A DNA stretch of 50,281 nucleotides, taken from positions 1 to 50,281 of the forward strand of contig CAZGCA010000045.1 in assembly GCA_964524145.1 (NCBI GenBank). The letters run 5' to 3'. The stretch is from CAZGCA01 sp964524145 (GTDB taxonomy: Bacteria > Hydrogenedentota > CAZGCA01). The notes below the pieces were generated by a model. That model saw nothing but the letters and a program-made list of their open reading frames with translations. It did no database searches and had not been told where the DNA came from. Position numbers and translations under genes: made by a program. Positions 28,101 through 36,831 of this stretch are shown here, one piece after another (the first letter of the stretch is position 1; every line of letters starts with the position of its first letter).

Positions 28101-31100
28101 GGGCACGTCGGACGAGAGTGTCTACGCGGTCGGCAAGGGGGGGACGATTCTTCACTTCGACGGCAGCGAGTGGTCCGCCGAGGAGAGCGGGATCTCGAAC
28201 TGGATCTGGGACGTGTGGGGTACGGCGGAGGACAACATCTTTGCCGTAGGCGGCATCGGTGTCGTCGAGGATCCACACCGCGTCATCCTTCATTACGACG
28301 GCACGACGTGGAATGTTCTCGACGACAGCGACAATTATGGACTCTTCGGACTGTGGGGCGCGTCAGCGGACGACTTCTTTGCCGTGGGCGATTTCGGGAC
28401 CATTCTTCACTACGACGGCACGGAGTGGTCGTCGATGGAAAGCGGTACCACGGCGAGTCTGATGGACGTCTGGGGCACCTCGGGCGACGATGTTTTCGCC
28501 GTCGGCCAGCTCTCTATTCTCCACTACGACGGCACGGAGTGGTCGTCGATGGAGAACCCGGCCGAACGCTGGCTGAATGGTGTGTGGGGCACGTCGGGCG
28601 ACGATGTTTTCGCCGTTGGAGAGGATGATTCGATTCTGCACTATGACGGCACACAATGGGAGAGAATAACGACATGGACCGATGCGCTATATGGTCTCTG
28701 GAGCCCGCCAAGCGGCGAGATGTTCGCCGCCGGCACGGATACAACCATTCTCCGCCATCCGGGGCCCGACACGGACGAGGACGGCCTGCCAGACTCGGCG
28801 GAAACCGATACAGGGATCTATGTCGACGAGAGGGATACGGGCACCGACCCGGACAATCCCGACACCGACGGCGACGGGCTGAATGACGGTGACGAGGTCA
28901 CCATATACGGTTCCAATCCGCTCCAGACTGACTCAGATGGCGACGGGTTAAACGACGGTGACGAGGTCAACACGTACGGCACCAACCCAGCAATATCCGA
29001 CACCGACGGAGACGCGTTGCCGGACGGCGATGAAGTGAATGTTCATGGCACGGACCCGCTGAACGCAGATACCGACAATGACGGACTGGCCGACGGAGCT
29101 GAGGTGGAAAGAGGGACGGATCCGCTGGATGCCGACACCGACGGTGACGGCCTGACCGACGGTGACGAAGTCACCATCCACAGCACGAACCCGCTGGAGA
29201 CTGACTCGGATGGCGATGGGCTGGACGATGGCGGCGAAGTAAACACACACGGCACCAACCCAACGCTTGCCGACACCGATGGCGACGGGCTGATGGACGG
29301 CGACGAAGTCACCATCCACGGCACCGATCCAGTCGGCGCGGATTCGGACGGGGACGATCTCTCGGATGGCGACGAGGTGAATGTGTATAGCACATCTCCC
29401 ACGAGTGTTGACTCGGACAATGACGGTCTGGCGGACGGCGATGAGGTGAACGACTACGGTTCGGACCCGACAACATCCGATACCGACGGCGACGGGTTGA
29501 CCGATGGCGACGAAGTCAACGTGTACGGCTCGGACCCGACGATGACCGATACGGACGCGGACGGTATGCCGGACGGTTCCGACCCGAACCCGTCGACCGC
29601 GAACTATACGCCGTCGATATCGGGGCTCAACCTTGCGGTTGGCCCGGAGCCGGGCGACGTTGAGGCGGTAGTATACGGCACAGGGTTCGACCTCAACGCG
29701 GACGTGCATTTCGGCGAGAACGAGGCCGATGTTATTGGTGTGGCGGAGGACCGAACCGAGATAACGCTGGTTCTGCCGGCGGGAACGGGCACGGTCGACG
29801 TCGAGGTCGTCAATCCCGACACGGGATGGAACAGCGTTATCGAGGACGCGTTGACATACATACCGCCGCCACAGGCGGCAGTTGTCTACCCTGACGCAGG
29901 TCCCGAGACGGGCGGCCCGGCCGTCATCATAACCGGATCGGACTTCCATGACAGTGCCACGGTGTATTTCGGCACAGAAGCCGCGCTGTGGCAGGAGGTC
30001 TCGGCCGACGGGACGCAGATCACTGTTGAGCTGCCTCCGGGTACGGGTGTGGTAGATGTGTGTGTGAGGAACCTTTTCGTTGGGCTCGAATGCGTCCTGG
30101 CAGAGGTGTTCGTCTACATGCCCGACTCTGACGGGGACCATCTCATGGACGCGATGGAATCGACCATTGGCAGCGACCCGCTGTCGACCGACTCGGACGG
30201 GGACGGTTTGAACGATTTCGACGAGGTGCAGGACGGTACCGATCCGACGCTGGCGGATACCGACGGTGACGGTGTTGCCGACGCGGAAGACGGCCTGCAG
30301 GATCGTCTCGTCGAATACGCGGGCGACCAACCGACGGCTGTTGCTGCGGCCGATTTCAACGGCGACGGTCTGGCCGACCTTGCCGTGGCAAACTTTCTCT
30401 CATCGAGCATCTCGGTGTTGCTCGGCAACGGCGACGGAACGTTTGAGTCGGTTCCGGAGATTCTCCTGGCGGCGTGCGGACCGCTGGCGATTGCGGTAAG
30501 CGATTTTGACGGCGATGGAGACGAGGATCTTGCGGTTGCGTGTTTCTCGGCGTCCCAGGTCTCGGTGCTGCTCGCGTCCGGCCCGGGCACGTTCGAGGAC
30601 GCTCTTGTGGTAGATGTCACGAGCGGCCCCCACGATATCGTTGCCGGAGACTTCAACGGTGACGGGACAGACGATCTTGCGACGGCGAACTACAGCACGT
30701 CGGAGGTGCAGGTGCTTATTGGTATGGGCGATGGAACGTTCGATCCGGGTCCACCGGAGAGTCCGCGTGCTTTCGCCACCGGGGAGAACCCGTTTGCCAT
30801 TGCCGCAGCGGATTTCGACGGTGACGGCGCGCTCGACGCGGTCACGGCGAACTTCGGCTCGTCGGACATCTCTGTTCTGTCGGGTGCGGGCGACGGCACG
30901 CTTGCGGAATCGGCTCGAATTGCCACGGGTGCCGGGCCGGAATCTGTAGCGGTCGGCGACCTTGATAATGACGGCATACCCGACATCGTCGTTGCCAACA
31001 CGAACGCGTCAGCGGTATCAGTGTACTTGAGCACCGAGCAGAACGGCGGCGAGTATCCGATCGTGTTCCCCACATCGTCGGGACCGAGCACGGTCGGGAT

Positions 31101-31599
31101 AGTGGATTTCAACGGAGACGGTAGGGACGATGTCGTTTCGGTGAACACGTTTGCCGACGAACTGGTCCTGTTTCTGAACCGGGGCGCAGGGGACCTCGCC
31201 GAATCTATGGCGTTGTTTGCGGGCGAGTCGCCCATGAGCCTGGCCGCGTCGGACTTTATCGCCGACGGTGATATCGACCTCGCCGTCGCGAACTACACGA
31301 CTCACCGGGTGTGCGTCGTTGCCAACCCGGGCAAGACCGCGCTCGATTCCGACGGTGACGGTTTCTCCGACGCATTCGAGGCCGCGGTGGGCAGCGATCC
31401 TCTGGACCCGACCGACACGCCGATTACGCACTGCGATGTGAATGGCTCGGGCAACGTCGACGCAGTTGACGTGCAACTGGTGGTGAATCACGCACTAGGT
31501 ATGTCGGTGGCCAGCGACTGCGACCTGAACCACGACGATATTGTTAATGCTGTCGACGTGCAGCTGATAATCAACGCCGCACTAGGCCGGTCCAGCTAG
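25168..31599 (+). CDS. Giant secreted multi-propeller calcium-binding protein with a dockerin-like C-terminus
   Basis: 2143 residues; ATG 25168 has GGGAGG nine bases upstream, and a signal peptide runs to about residue 31. In order: seven SBBP-type repeats (FGPGEPNETTLTSAG plus DVFVAKY, ~35-515), enough for one seven-bladed propeller; thrombospondin type 3 calcium repeats (~517-611); fourteen repeats of the form WGTSGDDVFAVG with ILHYDGTEWSSME (~614-1200); about eleven more DTDGDGLNDGDEV repeats (~1200-1478); two IPT/TIG domains (~1475-1650); further type 3 repeats (~1650-1710); FG-GAP/VCBS repeats (ADFNGDGLADLAVANF, ~1710-2060); and a dockerin-like pair (CDVNGSGNVDAVDVQLVVNH, CDLNHDDIVNAVDVQLIINA). 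It is a cell-surface or matrix protein stabilised by calcium. Ligand unknown. Confidence 0.93.
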   Translation: MQIRNQSIRIVFYATAMIAMLVVTPTVCWAAEGDLVWATRAGGTDRDGGDNVAALPDGSALVAGHFEGMATFGPDGTNETTLTSAGGEDVFVARYNPDGTLGWAKRAGSASREACYAIAALPNGGALVAGYFGGSAGDVITFGAGETNETTLVSAGDYDVFVAKYGPDGTLAWAKRAGGQFADVSYAIAASADGGALVTGFFAKSGSTASNTATYGPGEPNETTLVSVEGQAMFVARYNANGTLAWAKAAGGEGFTWATSIAALPDGSMLVGGSFSGLPIFGSGEPNQTMLRGTEGDMTGFFLAQYSPDGTLAWAKNIGGTSTGLGFVYAIEPLADGHVLVTGDIGVGTATFGHGEPNETTVKRPETGRSQLFLAKYNPDATVVWARGVTGSPGGMAALPDGSMLVSGSFSGTETFGVGDPNETELTSVDYHEVFIAKYYPNGELACVVQTGATGLQGGAGLAVYEDGTAVATRCFHDTLTFGPGEPNETTLTSAGNYDVFVAKYWFDPNSEGDYVPDADGDGLPDSVETDTGTYVDETDTGTDPYDCDTDADGLNDGNEILVYGTDPFSIDTDEDGLSDNDEVEAGADPVDPDTDGDGVEDGEDTDPLNPPSEWETLHRGMRVGDIWGASGDDVFALAGEGRIIHYDGVSWSAMETGTEANFAHIWGASGDDVFAVGYEGIIHYDGTSWSMMDTGAETYFSGIWGTSGDDVYALAAYGIVLHYDGTSWSPMERGIFNDLQIYGGLYSIWGTSGDDIFVACGRHGMLHYDGVSWSNVVSVTGDKFLRVWGLSSTDVFALARDSVGVRGRIYHYDGVSWSRMLELDYGLSGIWGASGDDVFVSGGNVTIGGRILHYDGVSWTEMTWPSELMARQIWGASSDDVFMIASGSPTGSIYNYNIDYVAHYDGTSWALMEDTHGAHVPPEPAGFLDISTTLMAVWGTSGANVFAVGGLGAIFSYDGTFCWFMESGTSEELLGVWGTSDESVYAVGKGGTILHFDGSEWSAEESGISNWIWDVWGTAEDNIFAVGGIGVVEDPHRVILHYDGTTWNVLDDSDNYGLFGLWGASADDFFAVGDFGTILHYDGTEWSSMESGTTASLMDVWGTSGDDVFAVGQLSILHYDGTEWSSMENPAERWLNGVWGTSGDDVFAVGEDDSILHYDGTQWERITTWTDALYGLWSPPSGEMFAAGTDTTILRHPGPDTDEDGLPDSAETDTGIYVDERDTGTDPDNPDTDGDGLNDGDEVTIYGSNPLQTDSDGDGLNDGDEVNTYGTNPAISDTDGDALPDGDEVNVHGTDPLNADTDNDGLADGAEVERGTDPLDADTDGDGLTDGDEVTIHSTNPLETDSDGDGLDDGGEVNTHGTNPTLADTDGDGLMDGDEVTIHGTDPVGADSDGDDLSDGDEVNVYSTSPTSVDSDNDGLADGDEVNDYGSDPTTSDTDGDGLTDGDEVNVYGSDPTMTDTDADGMPDGSDPNPSTANYTPSISGLNLAVGPEPGDVEAVVYGTGFDLNADVHFGENEADVIGVAEDRTEITLVLPAGTGTVDVEVVNPDTGWNSVIEDALTYIPPPQAAVVYPDAGPETGGPAVIITGSDFHDSATVYFGTEAALWQEVSADGTQITVELPPGTGVVDVCVRNLFVGLECVLAEVFVYMPDSDGDHLMDAMESTIGSDPLSTDSDGDGLNDFDEVQDGTDPTLADTDGDGVADAEDGLQDRLVEYAGDQPTAVAAADFNGDGLADLAVANFLSSSISVLLGNGDGTFESVPEILLAACGPLAIAVSDFDGDGDEDLAVACFSASQVSVLLASGPGTFEDALVVDVTSGPHDIVAGDFNGDGTDDLATANYSTSEVQVLIGMGDGTFDPGPPESPRAFATGENPFAIAAADFDGDGALDAVTANFGSSDISVLSGAGDGTLAESARIATGAGPESVAVGDLDNDGIPDIVVANTNASAVSVYLSTEQNGGEYPIVFPTSSGPSTVGIVDFNGDGRDDVVSVNTFADELVLFLNRGAGDLAESMALFAGESPMSLAASDFIADGDIDLAVANYTTHRVCVVANPGKTALDSDGDGFSDAFEAAVGSDPLDPTDTPITHCDVNGSGNVDAVDVQLVVNHALGMSVASDCDLNHDDIVNAVDVQLIINAALGRSS

Positions 31600-31629
31600 C
31601 GAAGATCCGAGTTCCGCATTCAGGCGACG

Positions 31630-31673
31630 GAGTTCGCGGTCAAGGCCGACTGTAGAGACGGGGCCGCGAACTC
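31630..31673 (+). terminator. Possible factor-assisted terminator hairpin after the giant gene
   Basis: GAGTTCGCGG (31630-31639) is exactly complementary to CCGCGAACTC (31664-31673), a 10-pair stem with a 24-base loop starting 30 bases after the stop. No uridine run follows, so it is not a classical intrinsic terminator. Confidence 0.35.
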
Positions 31674-31760
31674 TGGCCATCAATGCTGCGATGGGGGTAT
31701 ACTAGTGACAGCGTTGAGGCCGGATTGTTTCCTTTGTCTTCTCAATCAAGGAGTGTATGT

Positions 31761-32570
31761 TTGTCCAAGGTTGCGGTAGTCGAGTTCGAGGAGTACGGGA
31801 GCAGCGTGCGGCGTGCGCTCGACCTCATAGGTGCGGCAGAGGTGCTCGCGCAACAGGAACGGATCATGTTGAAACCGAACGTGATCAACAGCTCCCCTCA
31901 TCCCATAACCACCCACCCGGATTGTGTCGAGGCGGTAATCGAGTATTGCAGGGAGTGTTCGTTGGCGGAGATAGTCGTCGGGGAAGGGTGCGGCGAACGA
32001 GACACGATGGACGCGTTCGAGATGCTGGGCTTTTGCGAGGTTGCGCGACGGCAGGACGTCCGGCTTGTCGACCTCGAGTCGGAACCGGAAATCACGCTGA
32101 CGCAACCGGGCGCGAAGTTCCTGCCGGAATTCCATATGCCGCGCATACTCGAGGACGTCTTTCTAATAGGCGTGCCGGTGCTGAAAGCGCATTCGATGGC
32201 CCAGGTGACGCTCGGGCTGAAGAACATGATAGGAGTGTGTCCCGCGAGACATTACGGCGGATCACATTACCGCAAGTCCAAGCTGCACTGCAGCAACAAC
32301 AGCGAGCTTCACGAGGCTATTGTCGAGCTCAACAAGTACCGCAAGGCCGACCTTGTGCTGATGGACGCGACGGTGGGGATGGCCGAAGCGCACATCTGGG
32401 GACCGGAGTGCGACCCGCATGTCAACAAGATAGTCGCCGGGTTCGATGTGGTGGCGGTCGATGCCGTCGGCTGCGACCTGCTCGGCAGAAACTGGCGCAA
32501 GATAAAGCACGTGCGCCTGGCGGACGGCGAGCTCGGCGACGCTCAGAACGTCGAGCTACTCAGCGGGTGA
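31761..32570 (+). CDS. DUF362 protein
   Basis: About 269 residues from TTG 31761, chosen because AAGGAG (31748-31753) lies seven bases upstream. An ATG at 31757 is in another frame, and the upstream in-frame ATG at 31683 lacks an SD. DUF362 hallmarks are seen: ERIMLKPNVINSSPHPITTHPD, VVGEGCGERDT, VPVLKAHSMAQVTLGLKNMIG, and VVAVDAVGCDLLG. Unlike many family members it has no C-terminal ferredoxin domain. Two isolated motifs with cysteines (CRECS, GVCPARHYGG) may bind metal. The family has no agreed biochemical function; redox partners are common. It stands alone, convergent with the TPR peptidase. Confidence 0.85.
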   Translation: MSKVAVVEFEEYGSSVRRALDLIGAAEVLAQQERIMLKPNVINSSPHPITTHPDCVEAVIEYCRECSLAEIVVGEGCGERDTMDAFEMLGFCEVARRQDVRLVDLESEPEITLTQPGAKFLPEFHMPRILEDVFLIGVPVLKAHSMAQVTLGLKNMIGVCPARHYGGSHYRKSKLHCSNNSELHEAIVELNKYRKADLVLMDATVGMAEAHIWGPECDPHVNKIVAGFDVVAVDAVGCDLLGRNWRKIKHVRLADGELGDAQNVELLSG

Positions 32571-32583
32571 ACCGCGCACCGAG

Positions 32584-33810
32584 TTACGGGCCGAAGACCG
32601 CCGCCTGCAACCTGTCGTAATCGATCCGCATCGAGCGCCGCAACGCATCCTCGGGACTGAACCCCTGCCGGATGTGTTCGAGCAACGCGGTAACGTAGCG
32701 CCGCCCGAACCTGCTCATGATGTGGTCGACGACCGCAAACGATTGGGCATACGCGAGCCTGACCCGGCTCGCGTTCTTCTCGTCGAGCCGGGACGAATCG
32801 AGATCTCTCAGATGGTACAGCGTGCCCGATTGTATCGCGCGATCAATAACCACAAGGTCGTCATCGTCCAGCGTCTCGGACTCGTACTGGGCAAGCCCTT
32901 CGTTGAGCCAGAACGGCACGTTATTGCCGGCCAGGGTCCGCACGACAACATGTGTGTACTCATGATGCAGGACCGTCTCGAGAGACGATTCGCCCGCCGG
33001 CGTCTCCGGTACGGGCACACGTATCTTTCCGTCGTAGAGAGCGCCCACATGGAGTGCCGCGGCAGTAGCCTCCTTGAACTGCGCGTCCGACGAATAGAGC
33101 AGCACCTTTATGGGCGTCGAAGGATAGCACCGGTACCGGCGCGCCATGCGGTAGTACGCCTGGTCGAGCATCCTCAACACTCGCGACGCCTCGCGCCTCA
33201 CCCTGATGTTCTCGAAGCTTATGTCGAAGTGTTTGCTGTATTGCTGTTTGAACTCCCCCTCGATCTTCACCTCGCGTTCGGCTTTCTCGAGCATCTTCTT
33301 GACGCCGGGCAGGTCGGGTTCCTGCTCTAACGCCGACTTCCAGTGGTAGATGGCGTCGTAAAGGTAATCCTGGTCATAGTACAGCTTGCCGATGTTGATA
33401 TGGGAGTTCGTGTGGTTCGGGTCCAGGTTAAGCGCCTCGAGCAGGCTGCGTTCGGCCCCACGCCCGTCCCCGAGCCGCAGCTGGTAGTAGCCGAGGCGTG
33501 CGTGAAACTCGGCCCTGTTCGGCTGAAGCTGGACGGCGTGCCGGGCGTTGCTCTCCGCCCGTGCCCAGTTCTCGAGATTACCCTCTTCGAGTGCGAGCCC
33601 GTGGTATGCGTTGGCGAGGTTCTTGGTTACAGTCGCGTTCTCGGGAGCGTATTTCAGGGCCTGCTCAAACTCGCGGACCGCTCCCGCGAAGTCGCGGGCA
33701 TTGTACAACTCGACGCCGGCCTTGTTGTGGTGCGCGGCATCCTGGCCACCGGCTGTGCCGACTGATAACACCATCAGCAGAATGAAAACACAACACACCC
33801 GTTTGCGCAT
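32584..33810 (-). CDS. Secreted TPR protein with an MA-type zinc metallopeptidase domain
   Basis: 408 residues. The ATG at 33810 gives MRKRVCCVFILLMVLSVGTAGG, a signal peptide; the longer frame places basic residues in front of it. Residues ~30-185 hold about four tetratricopeptide repeats (AGVELYNARDFAGAVREFEQ, LLEALNLDPNHTNSHINIGK). The second half has a gluzincin zinc site, HEYTH at H283-H287, with E284 as general base, and the third-ligand helix FWLNEGLAQYES. It resembles peptidase_MA_2 proteins that act at the cell envelope. The SD (AAAGGG) is 11 bases away. Substrate unknown. Confidence 0.85.
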   Translation of the reverse strand: MRKRVCCVFILLMVLSVGTAGGQDAAHHNKAGVELYNARDFAGAVREFEQALKYAPENATVTKNLANAYHGLALEEGNLENWARAESNARHAVQLQPNRAEFHARLGYYQLRLGDGRGAERSLLEALNLDPNHTNSHINIGKLYYDQDYLYDAIYHWKSALEQEPDLPGVKKMLEKAEREVKIEGEFKQQYSKHFDISFENIRVRREASRVLRMLDQAYYRMARRYRCYPSTPIKVLLYSSDAQFKEATAAALHVGALYDGKIRVPVPETPAGESSLETVLHHEYTHVVVRTLAGNNVPFWLNEGLAQYESETLDDDDLVVIDRAIQSGTLYHLRDLDSSRLDEKNASRVRLAYAQSFAVVDHIMSRFGRRYVTALLEHIRQGFSPEDALRRSMRIDYDRLQAAVFGP

Positions 33811-33907
33811 TCGGCAATTGACCCTTTCTGCCTTTACTACTCCAAGAATCGACCGTACTACCCCCAATTATACTCTGAATCGCGGCGATTCACAAATCCT
33901 CGCACTG

Positions 33908-34081
33908 TGTAGCGCAGGCTTCCAGCCTGCATTTGTCACCAAGCGAACGGTCGCCAGCCACGATGCTCCCGACCAATTGCGCCATCGAGAACGGAGGTTT
34001 CTCCCTTGGCGGTTTGATTTACATCCTTTAGGTTCGGGGAGAGATGCAGGCTAGAAGCCTGCGCTACAATCTGCGCTACAG
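33908..34081. repeat. Inverted pair of GTAGCGCAGGC palindromic repeats (locus 1)
   Basis: The left copy, beginning TGTAGCGCAGGCTTCCAGCC, lies at 33908-33932. An inverted copy with one changed loop base pair lies at 34044-34068, followed by a partial third copy (CTGCGCTACA) at 34071-34080. Each copy is itself a hairpin (GCAGGCT/AGCCTGC). The 110 bases between hold no credible gene. Similar pairs lie at 40716-40788 and, degraded, at 45106-45153. Confidence 0.85.
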
Positions 34082-34087
34082 AGTTGC

Positions 34088-34855
34088 CTACGCCAGAACC
34101 CATTCGTGGTCGGGCGTATTTTGGGGGCCTGTGTACGGGTTGTCGCGCAGGTTGAGTATGACCCAGAGGTAGTATTCGGTGTATCCGGGCGCGCATGACT
34201 GCGAGTGGTCCTGGCCGTCGAGGATGATTGTCAGGTCGTTGTTGCGCACTCTCGCTGCGGGCTCCCCCACCCCGGCGAACCCGTATCCCTGCGCGGGATC
34301 GAACCTGTAGAAATACACCTCCGGTTGAGGATGGTGATGCGGCGGGTAGCTCGACCAGCCGCGACCGACCGTCTCGCCGACGGCGAGCGTACCGTCCGTA
34401 AACATTGTCCGCACGGTGCGATGGAAGACGTCGCCCATGACACCTTCTCCGGGTTCCGTCAGGTTCTTACCGGGGGCGAAACCATCCGGACCGATGACGG
34501 CAACACTTGCGTCATACGTGGTCCGTGCCTTTGCGACGGCTATCTCCGTCTCGGTCGCAGCATGTATCCGGTACTCGCAGCCTTGCGGTATTCTCGCACC
34601 GAACGGGCGGTCGCGGAATATGTTCGCTCGCGCAAAGCTCAGCTCGATGCCGCCGGCCGAGACTGCGCCCTCTCCGTCGAGCACAGTGAGCACGGTCTCG
34701 CGAGAGTCGTCGCTGTCGGAGACCGATTCGCCCGCCCGGAGCTTCCGTATCCCGAACTCGATACCGGTCGCCGCACCTTCGGTATCGCCGGGTTCGATCA
34801 CGGTGTATCCAAGGTCGAACGATTCCGGCCCGCGTATGTGAAGCCTACTATTCAT
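34088..34855 (-). CDS. iolB: 5-deoxy-glucuronate isomerase
   Basis: About 255 residues from ATG 34855; a GTG at 34873 would add six residues but its SD touches the codon, so the start is uncertain. Double-cupin fold of the KduI/IolB family. The metal-binding motif YPPHHHPQPEVYFYRFDP and the following GYGFAG are diagnostic of IolB, as is the N-terminal GYTVIEPG. The enzyme converts 5-deoxy-glucuronate to 5-deoxy-5-keto-gluconate in myo-inositol breakdown. No other iol gene is in the window, so either the pathway is scattered or this protein isomerises a sugar acid from another route, such as uronates released by the secreted enzymes. It is 84 bases downstream of the prepilin gene. Confidence 0.9.
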   Translation of the reverse strand: MNSRLHIRGPESFDLGYTVIEPGDTEGAATGIEFGIRKLRAGESVSDSDDSRETVLTVLDGEGAVSAGGIELSFARANIFRDRPFGARIPQGCEYRIHAATETEIAVAKARTTYDASVAVIGPDGFAPGKNLTEPGEGVMGDVFHRTVRTMFTDGTLAVGETVGRGWSSYPPHHHPQPEVYFYRFDPAQGYGFAGVGEPAARVRNNDLTIILDGQDHSQSCAPGYTEYYLWVILNLRDNPYTGPQNTPDHEWVLA

Positions 34856-34939
34856 CCTTGCCTGGTCCGCCACCTCCGTCCGGGAAGCCGCACGTCGAAA
34901 AGAAGACCCTTGCAGTTTTCGGCCCGCTCGGCCGTCATC

Positions 34940-35872
34940 CTACAGCGTGCCGGCCAATGTAGCCATCTCGGCAAACGCTCTTGTAACGGGGAACTTGCCG
35001 GGGTAGTTGATGAACTCGACGTGTCCATCCATGAAGAGCGCGTTGGCACCGCCTGGAATGTGGTTGAAATCCTTTGGGTCCACCTCGATGATATCCCACA
35101 TTACGGCGAGTTCGCTCTGCGCCATCGCACTACCTGCCGGGTTGTTTATGTCGGTGATCATGAACCGCTCGATGCCCTCTCTCAAACGGTAGATGGTCGT
35201 TCCACCGGCGTTGCCCTGCCCTTGAGCAAGACCGCCAATGTCCGAGTCGATGTTTTCAGGTAGACCCGTAGCAGGGTTGAGACTGATAATCGCGTCGAAC
35301 AGCAGCATCAACATGTCGAACGCGAGATCCGGCACACCAAACGTCGCGTCATTCGGATCTTTGCCCGACATCCCTCCCGCGATGAGTTCATGCCCCTGAA
35401 TTACCCAGCCGAGATAGACGTAGCTGAGTTCATCGATCAGGCACGGCTGGATATTGCCGTTGTCGTCCTTCCATCTCCCGCCCGAGAAGCTCTGGAACCC
35501 GTCTTCGTCCGACGGACAGACGAGGACGGCGGCGTCGGTAAGGTACTCGGGGTATACAGACGGCCCGTCAAATATCGTCGCGCCAGCTAGTTCGTCATCG
35601 TAGACGATACCGTTGCCGTCAACCCGGTCGCAGTCCCATACCTTGATCATCGGAAACCTGCCGTTCCACTCGTTCGCGTACATCTTGAGGACAGTGCCCA
35701 TCTGTTTGAGGTTGTTGGCGCAGGATGCGCGCCGTGCGGCTTCGCGCGCCCTGGCGAGTGCGGGGAGCAGTATCGCGGCAAGGATACCGATTATCGCTAT
35801 CACCACGAGAAGCTCGATAAGAGTGAAACCCTTCCGCCTGCTGCTGAACGACGATACCTGCGGTGCTCTCAT
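34940..35872 (-). CDS. Type IV pilin-like prepilin with H-x9-DG C-terminal domain
   Basis: 310 residues from ATG 35872, with GGGAGG eight bases upstream. A basic leader ending RRKG is followed by FTLIELLVVIAIIGILAAIL, the class III prepilin cleavage site and helix with Glu5. After it come ALARAREAARRASCANNLKQMGT and, near the end, GGANALFMDGHVEFI, the pattern used for the many prepilin-like proteins of planctomycetes, Lentisphaerae and relatives. A pilin peptidase would cut between Gly and Phe. Such proteins are highly copied in these phyla and usually of unknown purpose, perhaps as pseudopili or surface proteins. No pilus assembly genes are nearby. Confidence 0.92.
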   Translation of the reverse strand: MRAPQVSSFSSRRKGFTLIELLVVIAIIGILAAILLPALARAREAARRASCANNLKQMGTVLKMYANEWNGRFPMIKVWDCDRVDGNGIVYDDELAGATIFDGPSVYPEYLTDAAVLVCPSDEDGFQSFSGGRWKDDNGNIQPCLIDELSYVYLGWVIQGHELIAGGMSGKDPNDATFGVPDLAFDMLMLLFDAIISLNPATGLPENIDSDIGGLAQGQGNAGGTTIYRLREGIERFMITDINNPAGSAMAQSELAVMWDIIEVDPKDFNHIPGGANALFMDGHVEFINYPGKFPVTRAFAEMATLAGTL

Positions 35873-36058
35873 TTCCGTGTCCTCCCAAAAAGTCATGCAA
35901 CTCTTTCGCGTTACTTGGTCCTGAGCTTCCGTCATCACAGAAGACTCTGCGCACGAAGTGATACCGCCGGTGAGAGATCGTTAAGTCAAGTTGTCTGTAA
36001 GCATCACCTCCTCAGCGATCGAGCCGAAACGCTGCTTCACTCGATATCCTACACCACT

Positions 36059-36820
36059 TTAGAGCCGTACCGCAACACCTTTGTTGCGGAGGAACTCCTT
36101 CGTTTCGTGTATCGAGTATGTGCCGTAATGGAATATTGATGCGGCCAACGCAGCGTCGGCCTTGCCGTCGGTAAGCACGTCGGCGATATGTTCGAGCGTG
36201 CCGGCACCGCCCGACGCTATCACGGGCACGGGAACGGCCTCCGCCACGGTCCTCGTGAGCTCTATGTCATAGCCGTCTTGCGTCCCGTCGGCATCCATGC
36301 TGGTGAGCAATATCTCCCCTGCCCCGAGTTCCACACCTCGTCTCACCCACTCGATAGCGTCCATCCCGGTCGGTTCCCTACCCCCATAGGTGTACACCTC
36401 CCACGATTTGCCGTTCTCGCGCCGCTTGGCGTCCACGGCGAGAACGATGCACTGGGAACCGAACTTGTCGGCTCCATCACGTATGAGCTGCGGGTTCTCG
36501 ACAGCCGACGTGTTGACCGAAATCTTGTCAGCGCCGGATTTGAGCAGCATCTCGATATCGTCAACGGATCGGATACCCCCGCCGACGGTCAGCGGGATAA
36601 AGACGTTCTCGGCGGTGCGCGAGACGACGTCCAGCATCGTCCGTCGTTCCTCGACGCTTGCTGTTATGTCGAGAAATACAAGCTCGTCGGCTCCTTCGCG
36701 GCTGTACTGCGCGCCGGTCTCGACGGGGTCGCCCGCGTCGCGCAGCGAGACGAAGTTTATGCCCTTGACAACGCGGCCGCCCGCGACGTCGAGGCATGGG
36801 ACGATTCGTTTTGCAAGCAT
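36059..36820 (-). CDS. hisF: Imidazole glycerol phosphate synthase, cyclase subunit
   Basis: 253 residues, full length. The (beta/alpha)8 barrel has its catalytic aspartates at D11 (MLAKRIVPCLDVAGGRVVKG) and D130 (CIVLAVDAKRR), as in Thermotoga and yeast HisF. LTVGGGIRSVDD and ASGGAGTLEHI are phosphate-binding loops. It uses ammonia from HisH to convert PRFAR to imidazole glycerol phosphate and AICAR in histidine synthesis. It is the last gene of glnA-hisH-hisF, 11 bases after hisH. Confidence 0.98.
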   Translation of the reverse strand: MLAKRIVPCLDVAGGRVVKGINFVSLRDAGDPVETGAQYSREGADELVFLDITASVEERRTMLDVVSRTAENVFIPLTVGGGIRSVDDIEMLLKSGADKISVNTSAVENPQLIRDGADKFGSQCIVLAVDAKRRENGKSWEVYTYGGREPTGMDAIEWVRRGVELGAGEILLTSMDADGTQDGYDIELTRTVAEAVPVPVIASGGAGTLEHIADVLTDGKADAALAASIFHYGTYSIHETKEFLRNKGVAVRL

Positions 36821-36831
36821 TTCAGATCTCT

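Noticed and set aside
28948..30330. 460-residue minus-strand ORF
   Set aside because: It is the complement of the calcium repeats in the giant gene; the repetitive V/R-rich product is an artefact of D/G-rich coding.
32584..33867. Longer start for the TPR peptidase at 33867
   Set aside because: It would put 19 residues in front of a good signal peptide, and the ATG at 33810 fits better.
36003..36012. ATCACCTCCT, identical to the 3' end of 16S rRNA (perfect SD on the minus strand)
   Set aside because: The ATG after it opens only seven codons (MLTDNLT), so there is no supported gene; probably chance or a leader relic.
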